Numbered from the stretch's first letter, positions 24,701 through 38,029 are shown. The stretch: DNA of 64,000 nt from Liolophura sinensis (GCF_032854445.1 NC_088300.1:81088101-81152100); one strand, 5' to 3'. The notes: generated from the letters alone by a model not told the origin. A program made the numbers and translations.

Positions 24701-27700
24701 ATGGTGACCAACCTATAGAGTGACGGGTTGGCTTGTGTGAGCTGTAGAATGGTGACCAGCCTATAGAGTGATGGGCGGCTTGTGTGAGCTGTAGAATGAT
24801 GACCAACCTATAGAGTGATGGGCGGCTTGAGTGAGCTGTAGAATGGTGACCACCCTATAGAGTGATGGGTGGCTTGTGTGAGCTGTAGAATGGTAACCAG
24901 CCTATAGAGTGACGGGGTGGCTTGTGTGAGCTGTAGAATGATGACCAGCCTATAGAGTGATGGGTGGCTTGTGTGAGCTGTAGAATGATGACCAACTTAT
25001 AGAGTGATGGGGGGGCTTGTGTGAGCTGTAGAATGATGACCAGCCTATAGCGTGATGGGATGGCTTGTGTGAGCTGTGGAATGATGACCAGCCTATAGAG
25101 TGATGGGTGGCTTGTGTGAGCTGTAGAATGGTGACCAGCCTACAAAGTGATGGGCGGCTTGTGTGAGCTGTAGAATGATGACCAGCCTATAGACTGATGG
25201 GTGGATTGTGTGAGCTGTAGAATGGTGACCAGCCTATAGAGTGATGGGTGGCTTGTGTGAGCTGTAGAATGATGACCAGCCTATAGAGTGATAAGCGGCT
25301 TGTGTGAGCTGTAGAATGATGACCAGCGTATGGAATGATGGGGTGGCTTGTGTGAGCTGTAGAATGGTGACCAACCTATAGAGTGATGGGCGGCTTGTGT
25401 GAGCTGTAGAATGATGACCAGCCTATGGAATGATGGATGGCTTGTGTGAGCTGTAGAATGGTGACCAGCCTATAGAGTGATAAGCGGCTTGTGTGAGCTG
25501 TAGAATGGTGACCAACCTATGGAGTGATGGGCGGCTTGTGTGAGCTGTAGAATGATGACCAGCGTATGGAATGATGGGGTGGCTTGTGGGAGCTGTAGAA
25601 TGATGACCAACCTATAGAGTGATGGGGTGGATTGTGTGAGCTGTAGAATGGTGACCAGCCTATAGAGTGATGGGGTGGATTGTGTGAGCTGTAGAATGGT
25701 GACCAGCCTATAGAGTGATGGGGTGGCTTATATGAGCTGTAGAATGGTGACCAACCTATAGAGTGATGGGCGGCTTGTGTGAGCTGTAGAATGATGACCA
25801 GCCTATGGAATGATGGATGGCTTGTGTGAGCTGTAGAATGGTGACCAGCCTATAGAGTGATAAGCGGCTTGTGTGAGCTGTAGAATGGTGACCAACCTAT
25901 AGAGTGATGGGCGGCTTGTGTGAGCTGTAGAATGATGACCAGCGTATGGAATGATGGGGTGGCTTGTGTGAGCTGTAGAATGATGACCAGCCTATAGAGT
26001 GATGGGGTGGCTTGTGTGAGCTGTAGAATGATGACCAGCCTATAGAGTGATGGGGTGGCTTGTGTGAGTTGTAGAATGATGACAGGCTTATACGAACTCT
26101 AGAATGGTGACCAGCCTGTAGAGTGATGGGGTGGCTTGTGTGAGCTGTAGAATGGTGACCAACCTATAGAGGGATGAGGCGGCGTGTGTGAGCTGTAGAA
26201 TGATGACCAACCTATAGAGTGATAGGTGGATTGTGTGAGCTGTAGAATGGTGACTAGCCTATAGAGTGATGGAGTGACTTGTGTGAGCTGTAGAATGGTG
26301 ACCAACCTATAGAGTGATGGGGTGGCTTGTGTGAGCTGTAGAATGGTGACCAACCTATAGAGTGATGGGCGGCTTGTGTGAGCTGTAGAATGATGACCAA
26401 CCTATAGAGTGATGGGGTGGCTTGTGTGAGCTGTAGAATGATGACCAGCCTATAGAGTGATGGGCAGCTTGTGTGAGCCATAGAATGATGACCAGCTTAT
26501 ACGAACTCTAGAACAGTGACCAGCGTATAGAGTGATGGGGTGGCTTGTGTGAGCTGTAGAATGGTGACCAAACCTATAGAGTGATAGGGTGGCTTGTGTG
26601 AGCTGTAGAATGATGACCAGCCTATAGAGTGATGGGTGGATTGTGTGAGCTGTAGAATGATGTCCAGCCTATAGACTGATGGGTGGATTGTGTGAGCTGT
26701 AGAATGATGACCAGCCTATAGACTGATGGGTGGATTGTGTGAGCTGTAGAATGGTGACCAGCCTGTAGAGTGATGGGTGGCTTGTGTGAGCTGTAGAATG
26801 ATGACCAGCCTATAGAGTGGTGGGGTGGCTTGTGTGAGCTGTAGAATGGTGACCAGCCTATAGAGTGATGGGGTGGCTTGTGTGAGCTGTAGAATGGTGA
26901 CCAGCCTATAGAGTGATGGGGTGGCTTGTGTGAGCTGTAGAATGGTGACCAACCTATAGAGTGATGGGTGGCTTGTGTGAGCTGTAGAATGGTGACCAGC
27001 CTATAGAGTGATGGGGTGGATTGTGTGAGCTGTAGAATGATGACCAACCTATAGAGTGATGGGTGGCTTGTGTGAGCTGTAGAATGGTGACCAGCCTATA
27101 GAGTGATGGGGTGGCTTGTGTGAGCTGTAGAATGGTGACCAACCTATAGAGTGATGGGCGGCTTGTGTGAGCTGTAGAATGATGACCAGCCTATGGAATG
27201 ATGGATGGCTTGTGTGAGCTGTAGAATGGTGACCAGCCTATAGAGTGATAAGCGGCTTGTGTGAGCTGTAGAATGGTGACCAACCTATAGAGTGATGGGC
27301 GGCTTGTGTGAGCTGTAGAATGATGACCAGCGTATGGAATGATGGGGTGGCTTGTGTGAGCTGTAGAATGATGACCAGCCTATAGAGTGATGGGGTGGCT
27401 TGTGTGAGCAGTAGAATGATGACCAGCTTATACGAAGTCTAGAATGGTGACCAGCCTATAGAGTGATGGGCAGTTTGTGTGAGCTGTAGAATGGTGACCA
27501 GCTTATATGAGCTCTAGAATGGTGACCAACCTATAGAGTGATGGGTTGGCTTGTGTAAGCTGTAGAATGTGACCAACTTATAGAGTGATGGGTGGTTTGT
27601 GTGAGCTGTAGAATGGTGACCAACCTATAGAGTGATGGGCGGCTTGTGTGAGCTGTAGAATGATGACCAGCCTATGGAATGATGGAGGGCTTGTGTGAGC

Positions 27701-30700
27701 TGTAGAATGGTGACCAGCCTATAGAGTGATAAGCGGCTTGTGTGAGCTGTAGAATGGTGACCAACCTATAGAGTGATGGGCGGCTTGTGTGAGCTGTAGA
27801 ATGATGACCAGCGTATGGAATGATGGGGTGGCTTGTGTGAGCTGTAGAATGATGACCAGTCTATAGAGTGATGGGGTGGCTTGTGTGAGCACTAGAATGA
27901 TGACCAGCTTATACGAAGTCTAGAATGGTGACCAGCCTATAGAGTGATGGGCAGTTTGTGTGAGCTGTAGAACGGTGACTAGCTTATATGAACTCTAGAA
28001 TGGTGACCAACCTATAGAGTGACGGGTTGGCTTGTGTGAGCTGTAGAATGGTGACCAGCCTATAGAGTGATGGGCGGCTTGTGTGAGCTGTAGAATGATG
28101 ACCAACCTATAGAGTGATGGGCGGCTTGAGTGAGCTGTAGAATGGTGACCACCCTATAGAGTGATGGGTGGCTTGTGTGAGCTGTAGAATGGTGACCAGC
28201 CTATAGAGTGACGGGGTGGCTTGTGTGAGCTGTAGAATGATGACCAGCCTATAGAGTGATGGGTGGCTTGTGTGAGCTGTAGAATGATGACCAACTTATA
28301 GAGTGATGGGGGGGCTTGTGTGAGCTGTAGAATGATGACCAGCCTATAGCGTGATGGGGTGGCTTGTGTGAGCTGTGGAATGATGACCAGCCTATAGAGT
28401 GATGGGTGGCTTGTGTGAGCTGTAGAATGGTGACCAGCCTACAAAGTGATGGGCGGCTTGTGTGAGCTGTAGAATGATGACCAGCCTATAGACTGATGGG
28501 TGGATTGTGTGAGCTGTAGAATGGTGACCAGCCTATAGAGTGATGGGGTGGCTTGTGTGAGCTGTAGAATGATGACCAGCCTATAGAGTGATAAGCGGCT
28601 TGTGTGAGCTATAGAATGATGACCAGCGTATGGAATGATGGGGTGGCTTGTGTGAGCTGTAGAATGGTGACCAACCTATAGAGTGATGGGCGGCTTGTGT
28701 GAGCTGTAGAATGATGACCAACCTATAGAGTGATGGGGTGGCTTGTGTGAGCTGTAGAATGATGACCAGCCTATAGAGTGATGGGCAGCTTGTGTGAGCC
28801 ATAGAATGATGACCAGCTTATACGAACTCTAGAATGGTGACCAGCGTATAGAGTGATGGGGTGGCTTGTGTGAGCTGTAGAATGGTGACCAAACCTATAG
28901 AGTGATAGGGTGGCTTGTGTGAGCTGTAGAATGATGACCAGCCTATAGAGTGATGGGTGGATTGTGTGAGCTGTAGAATGATGACCAGCCTATAGACTGA
29001 TGGGTGGATTGTGTGAGCTGTAGAATGATGACCAGCCTATAGACTGATGGGTGGATTGTGTGAGCTGTAGAATGGTGACCAGCCTATAGAGTGATGGGTG
29101 GCTTGTGTGAGCTGTAGAATGATGACCAGCCTATAGAGTGATGGGGTGGCTTGTGTGAGCTGTAGAATGGTGACCAGCCTATAGAGTGATGGGGTGGCTT
29201 GTGTGAGCTGTAGAATGGTGACCAGCCTATAGAGTGATGGGGTGGCTTGTGTGAGCTGTAGAATGGTGACCAACCTATAGAGTGATGGGTGGCTTGTGTG
29301 AGCTGTAGAATGGTGACCAGCCTATAGAGTGATGGGGTGGATTGTGTGAGCTGTAGAATGATGACCAACCTATAGAGTGATGGGTGGCTTGTGTGAGCTG
29401 TAGAATGGTGACCAGCCTATAGAGTGATGGGGTGGCTTGTGTGAGCTGTAGAATGGTGACCAACCTATATAGTGATGGGCGGCTTGTGTGAGCTGTAGAA
29501 TGATGACCAGCCTATGGAATGATGGATGGCTTGTGTGAGCTGTAGAGTGGTGACCAGCCTATAGAGTGATAAGCGGCTTGTGTGAGCTGTAGAATGGTGA
29601 CCAACCTATAGAGTGATGGGCGGCTTGTGTGAGCTGTAGAATGATGACCAGCGTATGGAATGATGGGGTGGCTTGTGTGAGCTGTAGAATGATGACCAGC
29701 CTATATAGTGATGGGGTGGCTTGTGTGATCAGTAGAATGATGACCAGCTTATACGAAGTCTAGAATGGTGACCAGCCTATAGAGTGATGGGCAGTTTGTG
29801 TGAGCTGTAGAACGGTGACCAGCTTATATGAACTCTAGAATGGTGACCAACCTATAGAGTGACGGGTTGGCTTGTGTAAGCTGTAGAATGTGACCAACTT
29901 ATAGAGTGATGGGTGGTTTGTGTGATCTGTAGAATGGTGACCAGCCTATAGAGTGATGGGCGGCTTGTGTGAGCTGTAGAATGATGACCAACCTATAGAG
30001 TGATGGGTGGCTTGTGTGAGCTGTAGAATGGTGACCAGCCTATAGAGTGATGGGGTGGATTGTGTGAGCTGTAGAATGATGACCAACCTATAGAGTGATG
30101 GGTGGCTTGTGTGAGCTGTAGAATGGTGACCAGCCTATAGAGTGATGGGGTGGCTTGTGTGAGCTGTAGAATGGTGACCAACCTATAGAGTGATGGGCGG
30201 CTTGTGTGAGCTGTAGAATGATGACCAGCCTATGGAATGATGGATGGCTTGTGTGAGCTGTAGAGTGGTGACCAGCCTATAGAGTGATAAGCGGCTTGTG
30301 TGAGCTGTAGAATGGTGACCAACCTATAGAGTGATGGGCGGCTTGTGTGAGCTGTAGAATGATGACCAGCGTATGGAATGATGGGGTGGCTTGTGTGAGC
30401 TGTAGAATGATGACCAGCCTATAGAGTGATGGGGTTGCTTGTGTGAGCAGTAGAATGATGACCAGCTTATACGAAGTCTAGAATGGTGACCAGCCTATAG
30501 AGTGATGGGCAGTTTGTGTGAGCTGTAGAACGGTGACCAGCTTATATGAACTCTAGAATGGTGACCAACCTATAGAGTGACGGGTTGGCTTGTGTAAGCT
30601 GTAGAATGTGACCAACTTATAGAGTGATGGGTGGTTTGTGTGAGCTGTAGAATGGTGACCAGCCTATAGAGTGATGGACGGCTTGTGTGAGCTGTAGAAT

Positions 30701-31650
30701 GATGACCAACCTATAGAGTGATGGGCGGCTTGAGTGAGCTGTAGAATGGTGACCACCCTATAGAGTGATGGGTGGCTTGTGTGAGCTGTAGAATGGTGAC
30801 CAGCCTATAGAGTGACGGGGTGGCTTGTGTGAGCTGTAGAATGATGACCAGCCTATAGAGTGATGGGTGGCTTGTGTGAGCTGTAGAATGATGACCAACT
30901 TATAGAGTGATGGGGGGGCTTGTGTGAGCTGTAGAATGATGACCAGCCTATAGCGTGATGGGGTGGCTTGTGTGAGCTGTAGAATGATGACCAGCCTATA
31001 GAGTGATGGGTGGCTTGTGTGAGCTGTAGAATGGTGAGCAGCCTACAAAGTGATGGGCGGCTTGTGTGAGCTGTAGAATGATGACCAGCCTATAGACTGA
31101 TGGGTGGATTGTGTGAGCTGTAGAATGGTGACCAGCCTATAGAGTGATGGGTGGCTTGTGTGAGCTGTAGAATGATGACCAGCCTATAGAGTGATAAGCG
31201 GCTTGTGTGAGCTGTAGAATGATGACCAGCGTATGGAATGATGGGATGGCTTGTGTGAGCTGTAGAATGATGACCTGCCTATAGAGTGATGGGGAGGCTT
31301 GTGTGAGCTGTAGAATGATGACCAGCCTATAGAGTGATGGGGTGGCTTGTGTGAGCTGTAGAATGATGACCAGCTTATAGAGTGATGGGCAGCTTGTGTG
31401 AGCTGTAGAATGATGACCAGCCTATAGAGTGATGGGCGGCTTGTGTGAGCTGTAGAATGATGACCGGCTTATACGAACTCTAGAATGGTAACCAGCCTGT
31501 AGAGTGATGGGGTGGCTTGTGTGAGCTGTAGAATGGTGACCAACATATAGAGTGATGGGGTGGCTTGTGTGAGCTGTAGAATGGTGACCAACCTATAGAG
31601 TGATGGGCTGGCTTGTGTGAGCTGTAGAATGGTGATGGGCTGGTGCGAGC
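9740..31650 (+). repeat. Satellite-like array of 47/48-bp units, ~22 kb, ~460 copies
   Basis: The consensus runs gtgaccagcctatagagtga, then tggggtggcttgtgtgagct and gtagaatg (48 bp). The common 47-bp form has gatgggcggcttg instead of gatggggtggcttg. 28-bp units (gaatgatgaccagcttatac, then gaactcta) are interspersed. The 48-bp unit can be read as a dimer of two related pieces, tagaatggtgaccagcc (truncated) and tagagtgatggggtggcttgtg (full). Long blocks recur at fixed offsets, showing higher-order duplication. It fills the intergenic space between the two converging genes. Minus-strand frames such as HHSIGWSPFYSSHKPP are read-through of 16-codon units, not genes. Confidence 0.97.
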
Positions 31651-33910
31651 TCTAGAATGATGATCAGCTCTTGCAAACTCCAGAATGATGACCAACCTAT
31701 ACAAGCTCTAGAGTGATCACCAGCTTGTGCGAGTTTTAGAATGACGACCGGCTTGTGCAAGCTCTAGAATGATGACCAGCTTGTGCAAACTCTAGAATGA
31801 CGACCAACCCATACAAGCTCTAGAGGGATAACCAGCTTGTGCAAACTCTAGAATGACGACCAGCTTGTGCAAGCTCCAAAACGACAACCAACTAATACAA
31901 GCTCTAGAATGATGACCAGCCTATTTGGACTCTAGAATGATGACCAGCCTATCCGGGCTCTAGAATGACGAACAACTTATACAAGCTCTAGAGTGATGAC
32001 TGGCTGGTGCGAACTCTAGAATGATGACCAGCTTGTACGAGATTTAAAATGACAACCGGCTTGTAGGGCTTTAAAATGACGATCAGTTGATGCAAGTTTT
32101 AGAATGATGACTGGCTTGTACAAGTTCTAGAATGACGACCGGCTTGTACAAGCTTTAGAATGACGACTGGCTCTTGTGAGTTCTAGAATGACGACCGACT
32201 TGTACGAGTTATAGAATGACGACCGGCTCGTGTGAGTTCTAGAATGACGACTGGCTCGTGTGAGTTCTAGAATGACGACCGGCTTGTACAAGTTCTAGAA
32301 TGACGACCGGCTTGTACAAGCTCTAGAATGACGACCAGCTTGTACAAGCTCTAGAATGACGAGCAGCTTGTACATGTACAAGTTCTAGAATGACGACCGG
32401 CTTGTACGAGTTCTGGAATGACGATCGGCTTGTACGGGTTCTAGAATGACGACCGGCTTGTGTGTCAGTTCTAGAATGACGACCGGCTTGTACGAGTTCT
32501 AGAATGTCGACCGGCTCATGTGAATTCTAGAATGACCACCAGCTTGTATGAGTTCTAGAATGACGACCGGCTTGTACGAGTTCTAGAATGACGACCGGGT
32601 TGTACAAGCTCTAGAATGACAAGCAGCTTGTACGTGTACAAGTTCTAGAATGACAACCGATTTGTACGAGTTCTGGAATGACGACCGGCTTGTACGAGTT
32701 CTAGAATGACGACCAGCTTGTGTGTCAGTTCTAGAATGACGACCGGCTCGTGTGTCAGTTCTAGAATGACGACCGGCTTGTACAAGTTCTAGAATGACGA
32801 CCGGCTTGTACAAGTTCTAGAATGACGACCGGCTTGTACAAGTTCTAGAATGACGACCGGCTTGTACAAGTTCTAGAATTATGACCGGCTGGTACCACTT
32901 GTAGAATGACGACTGGCTTGTACAAGTTCTAGAATGACGACCGGCTCGTGTGAGTTCTAGAATGACGACCAGCTTGTACAAGTTCTTGAATGACGACCGG
33001 CTCGTGTGAGTTGTAGAATGACGACCAGCTTGTATGAGTTCTAGAATGACGACCAGCTCATGTGAGTTCTAGAATGACGACTGGCTCGTGTGAGTTATAG
33101 AATGACGACCAGCTTGTACAAGTTCTAGAATGACAACCGGCTCGTGTCAGTTGTAGAATGACGACCAGCTTGTATGAGTTCTAGAATGACGACCAGCTCA
33201 TGTGAGTTCTAGAATGACGACCGGCTCGTGTGAGTTCTAGAATGACGACCAGCTTGTACGAGTTCTAGAATGACGATGGGCTCGTGTGAGTTCTTGAATG
33301 ACGACCAGCTTGTATGGGTTCTAGAATGATGACCGGCTTGTACAAGTTCTAGAATGACAACCGGCTTGTACAAGTTCTAGAATGACGACCGGCTTGTACA
33401 AGTTCTAGAATGACGACCGGCTCGTGTGAGTTCTAGAATGACGACCAGCTTGTACAAGTTCTTGAATGACGACCGGCTCGTGTGAGTTGTAGAATGACGA
33501 CCAGCTTGTATGAGTTCTAGAATGACGACCAGCTCATGTGAGTTCTAGAATGACGACCGGCTCGTGTGAGTTATAGAATGACGACCAGCTTGTACAAGTT
33601 CTAGAATGACAACCGGCTCGTGTCAGTTGTAGAATGTCGACCAGCTTGTATGAGTTCTAGAATGACGACCAGCTCATGTGAGTTCTAGAATGACGACCGG
33701 CTCGTGTGAGTTGTAGAATGACGACCAGCTTGTACGAGTTCTAGAATGACGATGGGCTCGTGTGAGTTCTAGAATGACGACCAGCTTGTATGAGTTCTAG
33801 AATGATGACCGGCTTGTACAAGTTCTAGAATGACAACCGGCTTGTACAAGTTCTAGAATGACGACGGGCTCGTGTGAGTTCTAGAATGACGACCAGCTTG
33901 TATGAGTTTT
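31650..33910 (+). repeat. 28-bp minisatellite related to the 48-bp array, ~80 copies
   Basis: The unit is tctagaatgacgaccggctt followed by gtacaagt, with variants gtgtgagt, gtatgagt and gtgcaagc. It includes an XbaI word (tctaga). The first ~350 bp are transitional (tctagaatgatgaccagctt then gtgcaaac) and link it to the 28-bp units found inside the 48-bp array. It is more divergent at its left edge and more uniform in the middle. It ends at gagttttaccagagattt. Confidence 0.95.
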
Positions 33911-33984
33911 ACCAGAGATTTTTGACAAAATCCATATTCGCCTTTATCAAATTGTAGCAACAATCTTGCCAGCTGTCTCTTTAA

Positions 33985-34030
33985 ATTTGTTTATTTATTT
34001 GATTGGTGTTTTACGCAGTACCGGTATTGC
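33985..34030 (-). mobile_element. Short SINE 3'-end fragment
   Basis: tttatttatttgattggtgt followed by tttacgcagtacc is the reverse complement of the SINE tail (gtacggcgtaaaacaccaatc with TAAA). It lies at the boundary between two unrelated arrays. Confidence 0.7.
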
Positions 34031-34044
34031 ACAATATTGCAACA

Positions 34045-34770
34045 GAACCAACACATCTGAATGAGTCACCAACACTCATCTGAGCTACAACACACATTCG
34101 ACCGAGTGACCAAGATACACACATAAGAGTCATCAACACATACAACCACACAAACATCTGACTGTCGCCAAGACACACATCTGACTGAGTCACCAAACAC
34201 ACACATCTGACTGAGTCACCAAACACACACATCTGACTGAGTCACCAACACACAGAACCACATACACATCTGACTGAATCACCAACACACACAGAACCAT
34301 ACACTTATCTGATTTATCTGAGTCACCAACACACGCCTGACTGAGTCACCAATACACACAGAATCTCACACACATCTGACTGAGTCACCAACACACAGAA
34401 CCACACACACATGTGTCTGAGTCACCAACACACAGAACCACACCCACATCTGACTGAGTCACCAACACACACGCCTGAGTGAGTCACCAAACACACACAT
34501 CTGACTGAGTCACCAACACACACAGAACCACACACTTATCTGACTGAATCACCAACAGACGCCTGACTGAGTCACCAATACACACAGAATCACACACACA
34601 TCTGACTGAGTCACCAACACACAGAATCACACCCACATCTGACTGAGTCACCAAGACACAGAACCACACTCATCTGACTGAGTCACCAACACACACGCCT
34701 GACTGAGTCACCAAACACACACATCTGACTGAGTCACCAACATACACAGAACCACACACTTATCTGACTC
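34045..34770 (+). repeat. CA-rich ~36-bp minisatellite, ~19 copies
   Basis: Variable-length units built from catctgactgagtcaccaac and acacacagaaccacacac. Some copies lack the agaaccac part, giving periods of about 25 and 37 bp. Minus-strand frames (GDSVRCV repeats) are artefacts. Confidence 0.92.
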
Positions 34771-34774
34771 GTAG

Positions 34775-36655
34775 ACTCAAACTCTCCTGCTCAGAATTCC
34801 AACTTCAGACATGACTCGGTTAAACCCTCCTGCTCAGAATTCCACCTCCAGACATGACTCGGTTAAACTCTCCTGCTCAGAATTCCACCTTCAGACATGA
34901 CTCAGTTAAACCCTCCTGCTCAGAATTCCACCTCCAGACATGACTCGTACACTCAAACCCTCCTGCTCAGAATTCCACCTTCAGACATGACTCAGTTCAA
35001 CCCTCCTGCTCAGAATTCTACCTTCAGACATGACTCAGTTAAACCCCCCTGCTCAGAATTCCACCTTCAGACATGACTCAGTTCAACCCTCCTGCTCAGA
35101 ATTCTACCTTCAGACATGACTCAGTTAAACCCCCCTGCTCAGAATTCCACCTTCAGACATGACTCAGTTAAACCCTCCTGCTCAGAATTCCACCTTCAGA
35201 CATGACTCAGCTAAACCCTCCTGCTGAGAATTCCGCCTTCAGACATGACATACATTCAAACCCTCCTGCTCAGAATTCCACCTTCTGACATGAATTGTAC
35301 ACTCAACCCCTCCTGCTCAGAATATCCCCTTCAAACATGACTCGTACACTCAAACCCTCCTGCTCAGAGTACCCCCTTCAAACATGACTCGTACACTCAA
35401 ACCCTCCTGCTCAGAATATCCCCTTCAAACATGACTCGTACACTCAAACCCTCCTGCTCAGAGTACCCCCTTCAAACATGACTCATACACTGAAACCCTC
35501 CTGCTCAGAATTCCACCTTCTGACATGACTTGTACACTCAAATCCTCCTGCTCAACATATCCCCTTCAGACGTGACTCGTACACTCAAACCCTCCTGCTC
35601 AGAATATCCCCTTTAGACATGATCTGTACACTCAAACCCTACTGCTCAGAATTTTACCCTCAGACATGACTCGGTTAAACCCTCCTGTTCACAATTCCTC
35701 CTTCAGACATGACTCGGTTAAACCCTCCTGCTCACAATTCCCCTTTCAGACATGACTCAGTTAAACCCTCCTGCTCACAATTCCCCATTCAGACATGACT
35801 CGGTTAAACCCTCCTGCTCAGAATTCCCTTATCAGACATGACTCGGTTAAACCCTCCTGCTCACAATTCCCCTTTCAGACATAACTTGGTTAAACCCTCC
35901 TGCTCAGAATTCCCCCTTCACACATGACTCGGTTAAACCCTCCTGCTCAGAATTCCCCTTTCAGACATGACTCGGTTAAACCCTCCTGCTCAGAATTCCC
36001 CCTTAGGACATGACTCGTACACTCAAACCCTCCTGCTCAGAATTCCACCTTCAGACAAGACTCGGTTAAACCCTCCTGCTCAGAATTCCCCTTTCAGACA
36101 TAACTCGGTTAAACCCTCCTGCTCAGAATTCCCCCTTCACACATGACTCGGTTAAACCCTCCTGCTCAGAATTCCCCTTTCAGACATAACTCGGTAAAAC
36201 CCTCCTGCTCAGAATTCCCCCTTCACACATGACTCGGTTAAACCCTCCTGCTCAGAATTCCCCCTTTAGACATGATTTGTACACTCAAACCCTCCTGCTC
36301 AGAATTCCACCTTCAGACATGACTCGGTTAAACCCTCCTGCTCAGAATTCCCCTTTCAGACATAACTCGGTTAAACCCTCCTGCTCAGAATCCCCCCTTC
36401 ACACATAACTCGGTTAAACCCTCCTGCTCAGAATCCCCCCTTCACACATGACTCGGTTAAACCCTCCTGCTGAGAATTTCCCTTTCAGACATGACTCGGT
36501 TAAACCCTCCTGCTCAGAATTCCCTTATCAGACATGACTCGGTTAAACCCTCCTGCTCACAATTCCCCCTTCAGACATGACTCGGTTAAACCCTCCTGCT
36601 CAGAATTCCCCCTTCAGACATGATTCGGTTAAACCCTCCTGCTCAGAATACCCCA
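34775..36655 (+). repeat. 42-bp minisatellite with EcoRI word, ~45 copies
   Basis: The unit is aaaccctcctgctcagaatt followed by ccaccttcagacatgactcg and gtt. A variant has gtacactc in place of ggtt. Left copies carry ccacc and right copies cccctt. Nearly all units contain gaattc. Confidence 0.95.
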
Positions 36656-36995
36656 TTCCCTCCTCCAATCAGAACAGCACAGTTAAAACTTCCACATAGA
36701 TCTGACATTCTTCTTGACATTTGAATTGCACATACCTATTCACGTACAAACATGTATATATAGACACAAGTCCATACCAATTTGTTCTTCCATCCGTTTC
36801 ACAGGATGGTTCCAATGTCATCACGCTTGTACTGCTGCCACACACAAAAAGTGCAGGGAAACAAAGAAAAATGGACAATAATATCATTTATAATGCACAG
36901 TGAATGAATGTGCGTTAGACACGCTTTCCGGACATCTTTATGTGTGCAATACTACAATTTCAATGCATACACCAGGCTTCTTTACTGGATGGATG
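36656..36995. other. Unique sequence downstream of the ACSS3-like gene
   Basis: No repeat and no recognisable gene. The two overlapping short frames at 36669-36903 have no similarity that I know. It may be part of the ACSS3-like 3' UTR or intergenic DNA. Confidence 0.5.
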
Positions 36996-37723
36996 TACAG
37001 ATGTCATCATGCATTATGGGTCAGTTCAATCTTCTGTAAGGCCTCTTTAATGGATGGATATACTGTGGCAACTTGACATCATTAAGCATTACACCAGTCT
37101 ACTCTTCTGTAAGGCTCTTTTAATGGATGGATATACAGTGGCAACTTGATATCATTAAGCATTACGGGCCAGTAAATTCTCCTAAACAGCCCATAACAGC
37201 TGGCTGTGAAGTGGTAACTTGATATCATCAGGCATTACGGGCCATTTTACTCTTCCATAGGGCTTCACTAATGGAAGGATATACACTGACAACTTGATAT
37301 CATCAGGCAAAAACAAGCTGGTAAATTCTCCTGAGCAGCCCATAACAGCTGGATATACAGTGGCAACTTGATATCATCAGTCATCACGGGCCAGTAAACT
37401 CTCCTGAGCAGCCCATAACAGCTGGATATACAGTGGCAACCTGATATCATCAGTCATTACGGGCCAGTAAATTCTCCTGAGCATGCAACAACAACTGGAT
37501 ATACAGTGGCAACTTGATATCATCAGGCATAACAAGCTGGTAAATTCTCCTGAGCAGCCCATAACAGCTGGATATACAGTGGCAATTTGATATCATCAGT
37601 CATCACGGGCCAGTAAATTCTCCTGAGCATGCCACAACAACTGGATATACAGTGGCAACTTGATATCATCGGGCATCATGGGCCAGTAAATTCTCCTGAG
37701 GAGCCCGATTCAGTCACTCGATA
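36996..37723 (-). repeat. ~73-bp tandem copies of the ACSS3-like terminal coding exon, ~9 copies
   Basis: Units run gcattacgggccagtaaatt, then ctcctgagcagcccataaca, gctggatatacagtggcaac and ttgatatcatcag. The genuine exon at 37724-37807 has the same order of words: gcatcacgagccagt, ggcctctttaatggctgggt, ataccgtggcatctt. Copies near 37010-37120 keep taaggcctctttaatggatgg and are closest to the exon. The array lies just after the stop codon in the sense of the gene and would be in the 3' UTR if transcribed. Gene-sense frames contain YWPVMTDDIKLPLYIQLLWA-type artefacts. Confidence 0.85.
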
Positions 37724-37807
37724 TCAGGCATCACGAGCCAGTCCTATCCCTTGTAAGGCCTCTTTAATGGCTGGGTATACCGTGGCATCTTCTATTGTTA
37801 CAGGAAT
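37724..37807 (-). CDS. ACSS3: ACSS3-like gene, terminal exon with stop codon
   Basis: 28 codons including TGA, entered in phase 0 after cttttcag. It reads IPVTIEDATVYPAIKEALQG then a short tail ending RDA. ACSS3 C-termini have a similar segment (TIEDPSIF...). The exon is the source, or a member, of the tandem array that follows at 36996-37723. Confidence 0.85.
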   Translation of the reverse strand: MPVTIEDATVYPAIKEALQGIGLARDA

Positions 37808-38029
37808 CTGAAAAGACACATTCTCTGATGAGCATCTGTCCTAAACAAAAAACAGAGAATCCTAATTCTCACTCAGCTCTAACTGATCATTTAAAATGAC
37901 ATCACAATTCAGTTTCAGAACATGATTAATTCTGGAATATTTTACGATGTGATGTCAGAACATCTTTGAGAAAATACCTCAAAAAATAGGCAAGTAATTT
38001 TGTCACCACTTTGGCAACATGCCTCATAA

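Noticed and set aside
31650-33910. CRISPR-like look of regular ~28-bp repeats
   Set aside because: No unique spacers: the units abut each other directly. The context is an animal genome.
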